NCBI GenBank assembly: GCA_026120185.1
Contig: JANUWF010003367.1
Coordinates: 2,581,228 to 2,645,227, forward strand
Source of the DNA: Voacanga thouarsii
Lineage: Eukaryota > Streptophyta > Magnoliopsida > Gentianales > Apocynaceae
Direction: 5' to 3'
Length of the DNA stretch: 64,000 nt
The notes below the pieces were generated by a model, which was not told the DNA's origin, did no database searches, and was given only the letters and a program-made list of their open reading frames with translations. Position numbers and translations under genes: made by a program. Below are positions 1 to 11,576 of the stretch, piece after piece (within the stretch, counting starts at the first letter, position 1; every line of letters begins with the position of its first letter).

Positions 1-290
1 TCTTTGTTACCACACATGTGATTGCTTGCTCTAGTATGAAAGCACCAGACATGCTTCTCTCTTTGCTTCTCATCGTTATAGGCTATCAAGAGAGTGGACT
101 CCACTTCTTCATTCTTTTCCTCACGAGAAAGATTAGCCTTTACATCATCTTTAAATCCACTTTTACACTCCCATGAATAATGACCAAGTTCATGACAAGT
201 ATAGTATTTTTCTTGAGATTTATCATACCATTTTTTAGATGGCCTTACTCCTCTTCTTCCACGTCCTCTTTTGGTGCAGAATGGTGATAA
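1..290 (-). pseudogene. Ty1/copia gag C-terminus/protease remnant (second copy)
   Basis: Read on the minus strand, this piece encodes the gag zinc-knuckle region and the stretch leading into the protease of a Ty1/copia element. It is a near repeat of 2281-2570: both hold the same run from a zinc knuckle to a Lys/Glu-rich linker. The knuckle reads [14 protein letters not shown], so the first cysteine of the CX2CX4HX4C pattern is Tyr; the copy near 2480 keeps CYTC. The piece enters from outside the window and stops abruptly near 290, where unrelated copia sequence begins. It is a dead fragment. Confidence 0.7.
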
Positions 291-528
291 TATTTAAATT
301 AATATGGCCAAGTCTAAGATGCCATAAGAGAGTCTCATTAATAGGAGATAACTTAATGCGTTTGTTAGATTCAGTATGATATAATAAACTGTTGGTAGGT
401 TTCAAAATATACAGATCATTATTTAAATATTCATGACATATCAAAGAGTTATTCAAAAATATCTTTACTGATAATTTATAAAATTTAACATAATATTTTT
501 GTTTGAATAACAAAGAAACCGAAATCAA
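235..528 (-). pseudogene. Copia GAG-pre-integrase fragment of a different family
   Basis: The reverse strand encodes about 97 residues ending in LLWHLRLGHINLNII, the GAG-pre-integrase motif (H-x-R-L-G-H) of Ty1/copia polyproteins. The preceding residues (ICHEYLNNDLYILKP) match the usual run-in to that motif. It differs in sequence from the pre-integrase of the neighbouring element near 1900, so it comes from another copia family wedged between two pieces of the first. There is no continuation into integrase. Confidence 0.6.
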
Positions 529-599
529 ATTTCAATAAATATCGAGAACATAATAACAATTTTTAAAACCAAATGTTTATTATTAAAATAAAGATAAAC

Positions 600-3384
600 A
601 TCTCCAACAAGAGCTTTCTTCAATTTAAGCACCTTGTCTTCACATCCTTTCACAACATAGCCCGGAGGTTGCTCAATATAAACCTCTTCTTCAAGATAAC
701 CATTAAGAAATGCCGATTTTACATCCATTTGAAGAATCTTTCACTTGTTCTCTGCTACCAAAGAAATAATCAACCTTATGGTCGCTAAATGGGCAGCAGG
801 AGCAAAGACTTTCTTCATAATCAATGCCTTGGCGTTGCTTATACCCTTTTGCCATGAGCCTCGCTTTGTATCCTTCCACATCTTCTTTTGAATTTTTCTT
901 TGTTTTGAATATCCATTTGACTCCAATGGCAGCATGTTCTTTGGAAAGATTTGCCAACTCCCAAGTATTGTTCTTTTCAATGGCTCTTATTTCTTCATTC
1001 ATGATTTTTTCTCCACCTTTCATCCAGCATAGGCTCCAAATTTGCAAAAAGACAAAAAAATATAACATCATCAATTCTTTCAGTTTCTCGGTATATATCT
1101 TCCAACCTTCTTGTACCTAGGGGCATTCCACTTGAGCTTTCATCAGAAGAACCTCTTTCTCCATGAGATGATGGTGATGGTGGAGTAGTGCTGAAGTCTT
1201 ATCTTTCTTCATAGCCTACCTCTTCCTCAAAGAAAGGAAGAAAATCATAATTTTCTCCTTAAACTTGCCAATCCCAAGCAGCTTCTTCATCAAAATAGAC
1301 ATCTCTACTAATAAACACCTTCCCATCACTTAGATTGTAGAGCTTGCATCCTTTTGTACTTGAATCATAGCCAATGAACACACGCTTTTTACTTATATAA
1401 TCAAACTTGGACTGTTTTCCCTCAGGTACATAAGCAAACGCTACGCATCCAAACACCTTCAAGTGAGATAATGATGGCTTTTTTCCACTCCGTGCTTCAA
1501 GTGGTGTCATGTTGTCAACAGCTCTTGTTGTACATGTATTCAATAAATAAATTGCACAGTCAACAGCTTGTGCCCAAAATTCTTTTAGCATCTTTTTCGT
1601 CTTCATCATGCTTCTTGCCATGTTGAGAACAGTTCGTTCTTCCTTTCCATGATGCTATTCTATTGTGGTGATCTAGAAGCAGCCAAGAAATGACGGACCC
1701 ATTAGCATTACAAAATTTTTGAAACTCCTTAGAAGTGAACTCACCTCCTCTATCTGATCTTATGGCTTGAATGTGACTCTTTTGGAATGCACTTCCTTGA
1801 TTGTTTGCCAAGAAGAAAACCTTCACAAAGTTTATTAGGTTGCATAATAAAGGCATACTATACACCATTCGTTTGCTGGCCATCGTTTTAAGTCCACCAA
1901 AATTTAAGTACCCCAATCTTAAATGCCACAACCATGAGGAGTCTGTGTAACAAGTTGATAAGCATTTCACTGCATCTATTTGAATGGGTAACAGGAATAG
2001 GCAATTCTTTGCCATAGGCACCTTTGTAATTACCCTTCTTGTGTCATCTTTCAAAAATAAACTACAACCTTTTGTAAGGAAAACATATCCTTTTTTCTAA
2101 TAGTTGCCCCAAACTTAAAATATTACATTTCATTTTTGGACCATAATAAACATTTGAAATAAATTGATGGCTTCCATCTTTCAAACGTATCAAGATCTTA
2201 CCTTTTCCCCTTACAACAATTTTGGAAGAATCCCCAAAAGTGATATTTCTATAGACTTTCTCATCAAGCTCTATGAATAGATCTTTGTTACCACATATGT
2301 GATTGCTTGCTCCAATATCAAAGTACCAGATTTGCTTCTCTCCTTGCTTCTCATCATTATAGGCTATCAAGAGAGTGGACTCCACTTCTTCATTCTTTTC
2401 CTCATGAGAAGGATTAGCCTTTACATCATCTTTAAATCTACCTTTACACTCCCATGAATAATGACCAAGTTCATGACAAGTATAGCATTTTACTTGAAAT
2501 TTGTCATACCGTTTTTGAGATGGCCTTACCCCTCTTCTTCCATGTTCTCTTATTGGTGCAGAATGGTGATAATTTCCATCCCTATTCTAAAATGACTTCT
2601 GGGCACCTCTTCCTCCTCTACTGAAACTTTGACCACGACCTCTCCCACGGCCTTGACCTCTGTAGCTTGATCTTCCTTGTTCCTCCTTATCTTTCAAAGT
2701 GAGCTTTGATTGCAGCACCTACTCCATCGGCATTGGCATCGGTGTTTTCTTTCTTCGATTAATCTTCTCTTCATGTGCTTCGAATGATCTAGAAAATTCT
2801 TCAATTGTCATCTCTTCCAAGTCCTTTGATTCTTCAATCGTTGTTACAAAATGATTAAATTTTTTATTAATAGATCTAAGGACTTTCTCAACTACTCTTA
2901 AATCTGGAACATCTTAACCAAGCCTTTTTATTTGATTCGCAATTGCCATCACCCTTGAAATATAGTCCGACACCTTTTCACGTTCCTTCATTTGAATCGC
3001 TTCAAAGGCACCTCGTAAATTTTGGAGGCGAACCTTCTTTGCCTTCTCCTTTTCTTGACAAGAAATTTGAAGCATATCCCATAACTACTTTGCTGTTGTA
3101 GCATTAGAAACCTTCTCAAAAGTAACTTCATCCAATGCTTGGTGAACGAGAGAAACCACCTTTTGTTCTTTCTTTTTGGTGCCTTGAAAATTATCATTCT
3201 GTGCTTAAGTTAGAGCAGTAGCATTCTCAGGAATCACATAACCACTTTCCACTATATCCCACACATCATGTGCACCTATTAGTGCCTTCATACGAATACA
3301 CCAATGATCAAAATTTATCTTTTGTAAGTTGTGGGACTTGGAAGGGAATCAAAGTATTCGACAATTGAGGTTCTGATACCAATT
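600..3384 (-). pseudogene. Decayed Ty1/copia gag-pol, 3'-truncated in RT
   Basis: Domains run from right to left on the minus strand. Gag occupies about 3360-2420, with a zinc knuckle [14 protein letters not shown] near 2480. The protease at 2385-2062 has [11 protein letters not shown], with the catalytic D-T/S-G changed to D-I-G. GAG-pre-integrase (LWHLRLGYLNFGG) and integrase (IRSDRGGEF) lie in 2054-1560, and the integrase C-terminus (LKVFGCVAFAYVP) in 1621-1259. The start of reverse transcriptase is at 1074-600 (GVKWIFKTK, then [20 protein letters not shown]). Frames shift several times. RT ends soon after KVLKLKKAL, so the YVDD core and RNase H are gone. Confidence 0.85.
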
Positions 3385-3612
3385 TGTTGGAATAAAAAAA
3401 ATTTTATAGGAGAATTTCACTTTACTAGGAGGAGAGTTTTTTGGATATAGTCTTCAATATCAATTTTCCTCACTTACTGAACTCAAGATTACATAGCAAT
3501 TTATAGACCATTTCATACAACTATTAGACTACCCAAGACTCATTGGTTATAAAACTCTGACTTTTAAACTAGTGACTCTTGCACTTTCTTATGAAACCAG
3601 AACTTCTAGACA
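3385..3612 (-). repeat. Putative 5' LTR of the left copia element, with primer-binding site
   Basis: On the minus strand gag is preceded by TTGGTATCAGAA (rc of about 3373-3384), a primer-binding site of the initiator-tRNA-Met type. It directly abuts TGTTGGAATAAA, the inner LTR edge at 3385. A TATA-like motif (TCTATAAATTG on the minus strand) lies inside. The outer edge is placed at ...TTCTAGACA (3612), giving a 228-bp LTR with TG..CA ends. That edge is the less certain one, because the partner LTR is not in the window. Confidence 0.5.
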
Positions 3613-3639
3613 TAGATAGTAAATGCATGTTTAATATTT

Positions 3640-4225
3640 AACAAGACCTTCTTCACAACTCCAGTAAATTGCACGAGCCTTGCTAGCGTATTCACATCAT
3701 TAGTTGAAGTGCACACAATTCTAATGTCGGGATTCATGAATCTGGTGAGCTTAAGCATCAAAGCATTCTTCATACCCTCTAGCCTTTGCTTTTGAGCATA
3801 TTTACTTGACAAATATCCATCAAAGGTGGATTGCCACAGTTCAGATTTACTTTTTCAGCAACTCAATCTGACTGGAGAGCTCTTCGATCGCATACGTCGC
3901 TTGAGAGAAGTAAGATCGCAGCAACTCAATACGCCTGTAGAGCATTTCAATAGTAGAGTTTGCTTGGGAGGAAAACTAAGATACTTCAGACAAATACTGA
4001 TCAAGTTTTCTCTCTAGATTGGAAATGGAATTCGCTGGTCTTTCTACATTCAGTAACACTCCTCTCATGGCGTCGTAGAGATGCGTAACAGGGAAAGCCA
4101 CAAGAGTGCGTAGTGAAAACTCGGAGCAAATTTGGATTCTTGAGTAGCGGTTATGCTCTCCTTCCTGCTCTATATATGCATATATAGCAATTTGTAACAT
4201 TGTCTGCTGCATGACTAACAATCAT
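3640..4225 (-). pseudogene. Relic of an unidentified coiled-coil host gene
   Basis: I do not recognise this gene. One minus-strand frame reads about 80 residues (4221-3976) with LYDAMRGVLLNVERP and NLERKLDQYL. It meets a TAG at about 3976 and then continues in the same frame as STIEMLYRRIELLRSYFSQA and IEELSSQIELLKK before a second stop. These heptad-rich stretches look like a coiled coil. A further frame (3812-3606) reads KQRLEGMKNALMLKLTRFMN. The codon texture is that of a plant gene rather than a transposon. It directly abuts the copia LTR, so insertion or capture may have truncated it. Confidence 0.35.
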
Positions 4226-4261
4226 ATTATTGCCAGCATCTCGAATTGCAAAAGCTAATAC

Positions 4262-4908
4262 GCAGTTAGTTAGATTCTGCAACTTGTGAAAATTCATAAA
4301 ATCTGGATTTTCATATATTATAATATTAAAAATATATTTATATATAATGCATTATTATATGTAATACTTACGTTAATGCAAATATACATGTTCCTAAATA
4401 AATTTAGTTCGCTAAAAAATTTTCTATTTCAAGCAAAAAGCCATATAATCTTTTTAATGTTCCACGCAAAATTGTTTATACTTTCATAAGAAGTTTTTAA
4501 AAAGTGATGTTAAAAAAGAAAAATTTTCTACTTCTCTATTCTAAAAAGATAAAGACTGAAACTCAGACTAAGAATTTAATTCTTAATAAACAAAATATAA
4601 TATATTATGACCGATTTCAATGTACAATACAAGCATAGGAAAATTTGGCATGGCAAAACCATACCAATGCAAGTACATATACAGTTCGCAGAACCAAAGG
4701 CCTGTTAGTGCCACTAAAACCAAATATTATTTTAAATAAATATCCTAATTCTCACTCAAAAAATAAGGGGGTAAAAAATAAAATTACAAGTAATTTTGTC
4801 CAAGACCTCTCTGCGAATTAATTACCTTGAAAATATATACTTCTTCTCCCCCCCGCCCCCACTTTTTTTGGCTAGCTACCTAATAAAATATTTACTAGAA
4901 CAGACAAA
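4262..4908. other. AT-rich intergenic stretch
   Basis: No gene, repeat boundary or RNA is recognisable here. The sequence is strongly AT-rich, with short homopolymers and a C-rich run near 4850. Confidence 0.5.
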
Positions 4909-5300
4909 TTACACTATGTCATGAGAAATTAAGCCTTCTCCAAACCCTACCCTTCGATTTGTAAGATCAAACTCTACCCATAGATTTTGCTGATGGAAGT
5001 TACCGATGATATTACTTCCTATCCCGAGTGATTGTGACCGTCCTAACCCCAAGCAGCGTACCTCATCACCCACATTATCTAAAATTCATTTCTTATTAAC
5101 TAAGATTTGTACCCCTTTCTCAAATTCTAGTACCATATCCCCTATCAATTGTCCAACTTCCATAGGGTTTCCATCAAAGCACATGTCTGAGTGCACCTCC
5201 AATCCAAAGACATACCCCTCCTTCAATTTTGGACCTGCTCGTCTTACAACTTCTTTCCTCTTCGTGTTGTATGCCTCTTCTACTAGAAATTTGTATTGGG
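4909..5300 (-). pseudogene. Aspartic protease (A1 family, PCS1-like) C-terminal fragment
   Basis: The minus strand reads FLVEEAYNTKRKEVVRRAG, then SDMCFDGNPMEVGQLIG, and ends with GIGSNIIGNFHQQNLWVEFD and NRRVGFGEGL. These are hallmarks of the C-terminal lobe of plant A1 aspartic proteases; NIIGNFHQQN followed by WVEFDL.NRRVGFG closely resembles the PCS1 subgroup. The second catalytic Asp (DSG) should lie just upstream, but the match stops at the MITE beginning at 5301. One in-frame TGA replaces the Trp expected after LVNKK. This is a fragment, not a working gene. Confidence 0.75.
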
Positions 5301-5725
5301 CAAGATTCTGAAAATCGGATTGGTCATTGAACCGGTGAAGCAACAGGTTCTACGATTCGATTGGATTGAATCGTAGTCGAATCAGAATGTAATTAAATAT
5401 TTTTTTTAATGTTACTTATATATAAAAAATATTATTCAGTGTTATATATATAGAAAAAATAAGAATAAATAAAAAGTAAAAAAGATGTCTCTTAAAACTA
5501 ATAGATTTCAAACAAGAATAACTTAGGTATTCGCCAAAAAGGTATAAGACATAAGCATAATTTTAAAAAAAAAAATCAAATTGACCGATTTATTCTTGAC
5601 CGATTTTTGACCAATTTTACTAATTTTGACCGGTTCTTGATCAGTTCCTTGCTGTCCGATCTATAGCATATAGCCGGATCGGACAAGTGACCGGTGGCCG
5701 GTTCGATCCAACTTTCAGAACTATG
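5301..5725. mobile_element. hAT-type MITE (family 1, copy 1), 425 bp
   Basis: The ends are CAAGATTCTGAAAATCGG and, inverted, CATAGTTCTGAAAGTTGG. The flanks GTATTGGG (5293-5300) and GTATTAGG (5726-5733) form an 8-bp target-site duplication with one mismatch. The element lacks coding potential. It interrupts the aspartic protease fragment. A second, oppositely oriented member of the family is at 25375-25791, sharing the GGTTCTGAAAATC ends and internal tracts. Confidence 0.8.
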
Positions 5726-5838
5726 GTATTAGGTGCCTCTTCCACCAGACATATTGCAAGCACAAGCCTCATGCTTGCAGTTATAATCACTCCTTTTTTT
5801 ATTGTAAGAAATTACATATTTTCAATTGTTAGCCTATT

Positions 5839-5868
5839 ACTAGATAGGAGGCCCGAGCGTTGCTCGGG
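5839..5868 (-). mobile_element. Helitron-like 3' terminus
   Basis: Read on the minus strand this is a perfect hairpin, CCCGAGC-AAC-GCTCGGG, followed by CCTCCTAT and CTAG, with T as the next host base. A GC-rich hairpin about 10 nt before a CTRR end that inserts 5' of T is the diagnostic 3' end of plant Helitrons. The element would extend rightwards from 5840. Its 5' TC end cannot be fixed by eye; the CT-rich run ending near 23952 is one candidate. Confidence 0.6.
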
Positions 5869-6052
5869 ATCAATAATTTTTTTAATAACTATTGTTATTA
5901 TTTTATTAATTATAATTTATTATTTTTCATATGTAAATTTATTTGTTCTATTCTATTCTTTTTGTAATATTAATATTGACAACAGTATATCAAACAAATA
6001 AAATCCATCACCCAATCCCAATTGCTTCAAACTTTCTGATCCAAGCAACTAC

Positions 6053-7844
6053 TGTTGAAATGTATGCCCTCTAGACTAGGTTTCTGATGTAATTATCGAA
6101 TTTATTAGTAAAAAAATTTATTCTCAAAATTTGTTTGTGAATTTATATTTTATTTGTGCATGATTTGTGTTTGGAAAGGACCCATTGTGTTTAAGTAAGT
6201 GATCCATGTGAATGGTAGTCTTTCACAGTAAAGTATGGATCACGAATTACTTAACACATAAATGTTTGTTCTTAACCGATTGATGAGAATGAGAATCTCA
6301 TCATGTTTAGGTTATTATGTTATCAATTTTAAATGGGGAATGGTTTACCTTTATCCAGTGAGTAGTCCACTTACTTTATAGTATGAGCGTATTTCGAATA
6401 CGTAGAACAGGACCTGTAATAGTAATTTCTAAAAGTATTATTTAGAAGAAACACAAACTATTATTGCTACAGTATGGACTAATACTCTACTGCTTGAATA
6501 TGAGTTGGTGGTCTGACGAAACTGGAAGCATGTACTTTGATATGCTATAGTTGAGGTTCTTTCGTAAAACCGATATACTTGTATGTTGGGTATATGTGAC
6601 TAGTTAGTTAAGACAGACTTGTACAAGATAACTTTTGTACTATATGGTTCCTTGTAACTATTCAAATGATCTAAATATCCAGGGCCGTGGGGAACATGAC
6701 TTGGATGTTTGTTTTAGGGTAGCTCCCTTGGAAAGTGAAAACATTCCATAAGTCGTGAATCATTGGACTAGAGGTCTAAGGATGGTAGATATATTTTAAA
6801 GAGGTGTTAGTACACTCCTTCTCTCTAAATGTACGGCGATGCGTAGAGGGGTATTTTAGTCATTACACCTATAAATTGGAGACTTTGCTAACGCAGCATT
6901 ATCCTTGGAGTCAATATTTTCTTATGGTAATATTAGAAAATATTTAAATTATAAAATACAACAATTTATATAATAGAAGTATTTCGGTCATTTTAGTAGT
7001 CAAGACGATGTGTCTTTTGGTCCCAAAAATAGTCCTTAAGTTCTGACAGATTTGGGTTAAGGAATTGGTCTTGATAATTATGGATTTTATTTTATTTTAT
7101 TTAAGTAGTCTAATTTATTATTAGATTAGAATAAAATAAAATGTCCAAGAGAGAGTATATATTTTATCTAATTTAATTGGTTAATTAATTATTCAGGGCC
7201 CAAGACCTAGATTGAATAATTAAAAAATTAACCTAGGTATAAATTAGATAAAATTTTTGATATTTTATATTGGTCTATTTGAGCTTGTTAATTATTTATT
7301 AGATTGTATTATGAAGCCTAGAAAATAAATAATTGAGGCTTATTATTTATGGGTGTTCAAACTCAAGAGTAAATAATTTTATCTGGTCTAATGAATGAGA
7401 CCAAGGGTAAAATAAAATAAAAATAAAATAAAATAAAATAACACGGGATAGATCCCATATTGTTTGGCGTGAGAGGATAACAAAAAGCATGATGTTTTTG
7501 TTTCACTCTCTTGGTCTCTCTCTGGTATTGAAAATAGAACGAAGGCCATTCTTCGATCCTGATTTTTAGCTTTCATCGGCTTTGGGAGAAATAGTGGTGA
7601 TATTCCGAAAGTTCAAAAGCTTCGCGTGAATGAGAAGAAGTAGACGATTTACTAGAGTGCACCGGAGGTGATGGGAGAACTAGTGGCTTCAAGCATTTAG
7701 CAAGAAGTGGTTTAGACATCTTCTTTAGTGGCAATAAGGTCATTCAAACACAGAGGTAAACAACTTCCATGCGATGCTCTGTAACTTTTTTTTTGTTTAG
7801 TAAGCATGTTTTTGGTTCCATCGTTTTTGCCATATTACCCTTCA
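6053..7844 (+). mobile_element. Solo LTR, family S, copy 1
   Basis: A 1792-bp stretch begins TGTTGAAATGTATGCCC and ends ...CCCTTCA. It is flanked by the direct 5-bp repeat ACTAC (6048-6052 and 7845-7849). It has no coding capacity. It aligns along its length with 21329-23379, which begins TGTTAGGATGTATGTCC and has its own different TSD. TG..CA ends, a 5-bp TSD and no internal domain mark it as a solo LTR left by recombination between the two LTRs of a retrotransposon. Orientation is taken from the TG start and is arbitrary. Confidence 0.8.
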
Positions 7845-7849
7845 ACTAC

Positions 7850-9126
7850 AACAGGAGTAACATAAACCAAAGGTCAAACTTTGACTAGGAATAGGACCAA
7901 ACTTAGAAGATACTGTAATCATCATTTTGGTCAAATCGAAATATCATAAAGTCTAGAGAAGCAATAGGATCCGCAGATAATGCCACTACTGCAGGCGAAA
8001 CAACATAATATGTGCTATTTCCAATCCCAGCTCATCCTTCTTGAAAACATTCCTACAATAACCATCCTCAAATTAGTGACTGCAAACGTAAAATTATGAG
8101 AAGAAAACAGATTTTCTGTTAAAAAAACGTTAACATGCATCAACTCCACTTCATATTAGTTTGTATAATATTTCAACCATAAAAATAAACATTAGAGGTG
8201 CATAAAAGTTTGCATTTCAATTGCAAAACTTACCAGATGTTCTTGAACAAACTCCATACAAGGTTCTTTCCTATACTCCTATCCAGATACCAAACATCAC
8301 CATTGATGGTCATGAAAATGGCAGTCAAACTCCAAAATTTACCTAAAGCTTATAGCACCATCGCCACCAAATAAATTGGGTAAAAAGGTGAAAAAAGAAC
8401 CCAATTTGACACAAATATGATTGAAAAATGTTAATTTCTTATTTTAGGTTGATCCAACACCAAAGAAAAGACCACCTAGTAACTCTTTCTAGACTAACAA
8501 AGGAAGGGGGAAAAAAAAAGACAGAAACTTGAAACTACAAATTCTCAATAAAAGGTCCTCTCTGCCTAGAAAAACTTCAAGAATGCAGAAGAACCGACGA
8601 ATTCTTGACAGAAAAGCATTGCCAAGATACATGCAATAGAAAATAGAATTCTTCTGAACCGTGCATTTGACAAATGGGTATATGAACCTTCCTCAGTAGA
8701 GATAACCCCAAGATTAGATAGCAATATGATAGAGACGCACGCCATGTTATTTTGAACCTTCCACACCTTTCCCCATCCAAGAAGAAAACTTTGATTTTTA
8801 AGAAACAGCCTACACCTAATCCCAATCACCCAAATTAAAATTTATATTCATTTTGATACCAACTAAGCAGAGAGCAAATGAAGAAAAAACCTAACTACAT
8901 CATTATCATTAGGCATAATGTGAAAAGATCATAAGGTACAAAGCCATATGAAGCTTAACCCAGCTCCTGAAACTAAATTTTCATTTTTTTATTCTTCCAC
9001 TATCTAATCCCTCCCAAAACAAAGAAACAAAAAACAAAAAACAAAAAGCGAAAGAAAAAAGAAATATTTATCAGGGATAGTTCAACTACTTAATTCAAAA
9101 GACAAAGTCATATGACACTTTCTTCT
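7850..9126. other. Non-coding stretch inside the fragment-bearing region
   Basis: No convincing gene is visible. Short minus-strand frames near 8566-8829 have hydrophobic, low-information translations. Purine-rich tracts lie near 8505 and 9020-9060. The sequence probably represents introns or flanks of the captured minus-strand fragments on either side. Confidence 0.4.
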
Positions 9127-9279
9127 TCATATCCTACATAACCTGCCCGTTATTGAAGAATTCCTCTCAATAAAATCTTGTATGTTTCTGATGATTTCTT
9201 TTTCATCCTTCAATGGAGGAGCTAAATCAAAAAATGCATTGGTTTCTGCATATGGCATCTCTTCTCCAAAGCCAGAGTA
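9127..9279 (-). pseudogene. Unidentified host-gene exon fragment
   Basis: The reverse strand reads an uninterrupted, gene-like run of about 50 residues including EEMPYAETNAFFDLAPPLKD and EIIRNIQDFIERNSS before a TGA. The composition (acidic, amphipathic) is unlike the surrounding random frames. I do not recognise the family. It has the same orientation as the DUF632-like fragment just upstream on that strand and the others farther right. Confidence 0.35.
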
Positions 9280-9686
9280 TAATTAGCTAGCTATTTTCAT
9301 TGAATGAATTTATATCAAGCCATATGTTGAACCTCTAAGTAATATTAAAATACTATATATGTGTGCTATATATATCATCTACAGAAATAATATCAAGCCA
9401 GAACCTCCAAGTAATCTTTGCAGGGCCAAAATGAAATTCAAATCCTATCCCATTTCATATTTGCGAAAAGAACAAATCCATAGAAAAACCCAATTCAGAT
9501 GCATCAATCAGTTTCTTCCCTACTTCACTTCACTAAAATGCCAAACTATGAAAAAAAACTAGTACATCACCAAACCACATGGTTGACAAAAATAAGAACC
9601 ACATATTTTGCTTTGAGGCAAAGCATTTTAGATTGAAAAAAGGCAAAAGATATCATGATTAAATTTTGAAAATTTGGACAACTTGC

Positions 9687-9885
9687 AATATCCAAATTAA
9701 ATAATTCGATCATAAACTCACTTTTCAGGTTGCTAAAGCTCCGATCAAGTTGAGATAAGCAATTCTCCAATATTTCAGCAACTTCCTCACCAGCAGTTGT
9801 AGCCTTGTCCAAATACTCCTTAATGGAAGCCACAATTTCTGCCAAATCCTTGTACCTTACCACAATACTCATGTCAAAAACCATA
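9687..9885 (-). pseudogene. DUF632-like (NRG2/APSR1-type) exon fragment
   Basis: The minus strand encodes VVRYKDLAEIVASIKEYLDK, then ATTAGEEVAEILE and SQLDRSFSNLKSEF. The pattern DL.EIV..IKE...KA..AGE.V...LE...QLDRSF..LK is characteristic of the plant DUF632 domain found in NRG2-type proteins. Only the first part of the domain is present. The frame then runs into sequence that no longer resembles the family. It is one of several same-strand host fragments in this region. Confidence 0.6.
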
Positions 9886-10231
9886 TTTAAAACCAAGCTA
9901 AGTTAGGAGTAATGAAAGAATTCCATGACACTGTTTCCCTAATTCATTAAACCATCAAAAAAGAGAGCTATCTAAGGAGAAAGAAAACTCACGTTGCATG
10001 TGAATAGAATAAGAGTTTGTACAACTTCCTAGTGGCCATATCGACAAACTTATGTCAATGCCGTCTAAAATAAAAGGCAGTCAAATTAAGCACAGATCCA
10101 TCGATTGAATTTATTGAAATCCTATCCCAAGTTATGTTATACAACAACTTTCATTTTTACGAACTAAAATGTTGTATCATGATATCATCTAATTGCCGAT
10201 AGAACAAATTGGGGGAAAATGTAATAAAGAC

Positions 10232-11516
10232 TGTTAGCCATAAGGGCTTTCTTCTATATTTTGACTAATGACAAATATTGATATGGACTAACTTGTTAAT
10301 CTATTGTTATAGGACATGTTTGACCTCTATTCTTCTAAGGCATTCAGATAAGATTATTTGACAACTCTTTCGTGATCGAATTCAAGTAAGAAAGATTAAA
10401 AGAGAAGATCGAAGTATATGGAGTTGCATATCAAGAAGTCCTTATAAGAAGAACTTTATACTAGGAAGTGTTATTAAGGTATATCTATTAATTCCTATAT
10501 CTCTTGATTCATTTGACTTTACCTTGAAGTACCAAAAGAGAAGATTTCAAAGTTGTTGAAAATCTCAGAATTTTGGATTGAATAGTTTGAATCCAAAAGA
10601 TTCATCCAAAATCCTGTTAACTGTGTCGAAATATTTCTATCTGAAAAAGTGTCATTTTGGACTTACCTTTTGGATGCATCGTTGTCCAAAACACGGATGA
10701 GTTTAAATAGAAAATTATAGCTGTTTCTTTATAACCGTTGACACTTCACCTTTTGGCTCTATAAATAGCCTCTAAAGCAAGTTTAGAGACAAGATTTTTG
10801 AAACATTCTTCTTGGAAACACTATTGCTCAATATTTTCAAAAATCTCTTTTTATCAAAGCTTCAAAGTGAATTCATTTTATATCAAAGATAAAAGTATTT
10901 GTGCTTTGTATCTGAGTGAACATCTGCTCAAATAAGTGAGTTCTTTACTGTTCTATTGATATTCAAATATCTGTTGCAGTGCAAGGTTGTTGTGTAAAAC
11001 CCGTTGGGGTGAGCCTTGTGTTGGTTAATGTTCAAAGTTGTGGAGTAAAACCCATTAGGGTGAACTTTGTTTGGTGAGTGTATTAAGGTTATGGTGTAAA
11101 ACCTAGTTGGGGTGATCCTTGATGTGATTGCTTGATTGAAAGGTTTTGGAAAACCTAGTGTGGTGATCCTCTCTTGTATGTGGTACTGTTTGATTTCATT
11201 AAGTGAAGTAAATAAAATCTGGTTGAAAATCCTTAAGTGTGAGCTTAAGGTAGTGAACGTAGATCTTAGTAGATTGAACCACTATATATTCCTTATCTCA
11301 CTTCTTTTCGTTATTCATTTACTGCTTTGAGTTTCTTTCTTTGTCTAAATCTGGATATACATCTACGAGTTCTTAGATAACTTTCTATATTTCTATAAAG
11401 TCCGTCCAAGCAACTTGGTGATCATCATTGTTCTGCTTTTTAGACAAGTCGAATTTTTTTATTATTATTTTTTTTGCTTGCCAAAAACCTTATTCACCCC
11501 CCTCTAAGGTTTTTTA
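10232..11516 (+). repeat. 5' LTR of the copia element
   Basis: It starts TGTTAGCCATAAGGGC and ends in the T-rich run just before the primer-binding site. A plausible TATA box, CTATAAATAGCC, lies near 10760. The R-U5 part (about 10980-11190) holds four diverged tandem units, each bounded by short inverted arms (CAAGG..CCTTG in the first). The 1285-bp length agrees with the 3' LTR. Confidence 0.9.
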
Positions 11517-11576
11517 TTTGGTATCAGAGCTTGGTCTACATACTCTTGGTTTAACAACCTTGTAGAAAAGATCTTA

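Noticed and set aside
6053..7844. Full LTR retrotransposon bounded by the two family S copies (6053 to 23379)
   Set aside because: Each copy has its own distinct 5-bp TSD (ACTAC and CTCCA), and there is no polypurine tract or primer-binding site beside them, so they are two independent solo LTRs, not a pair.
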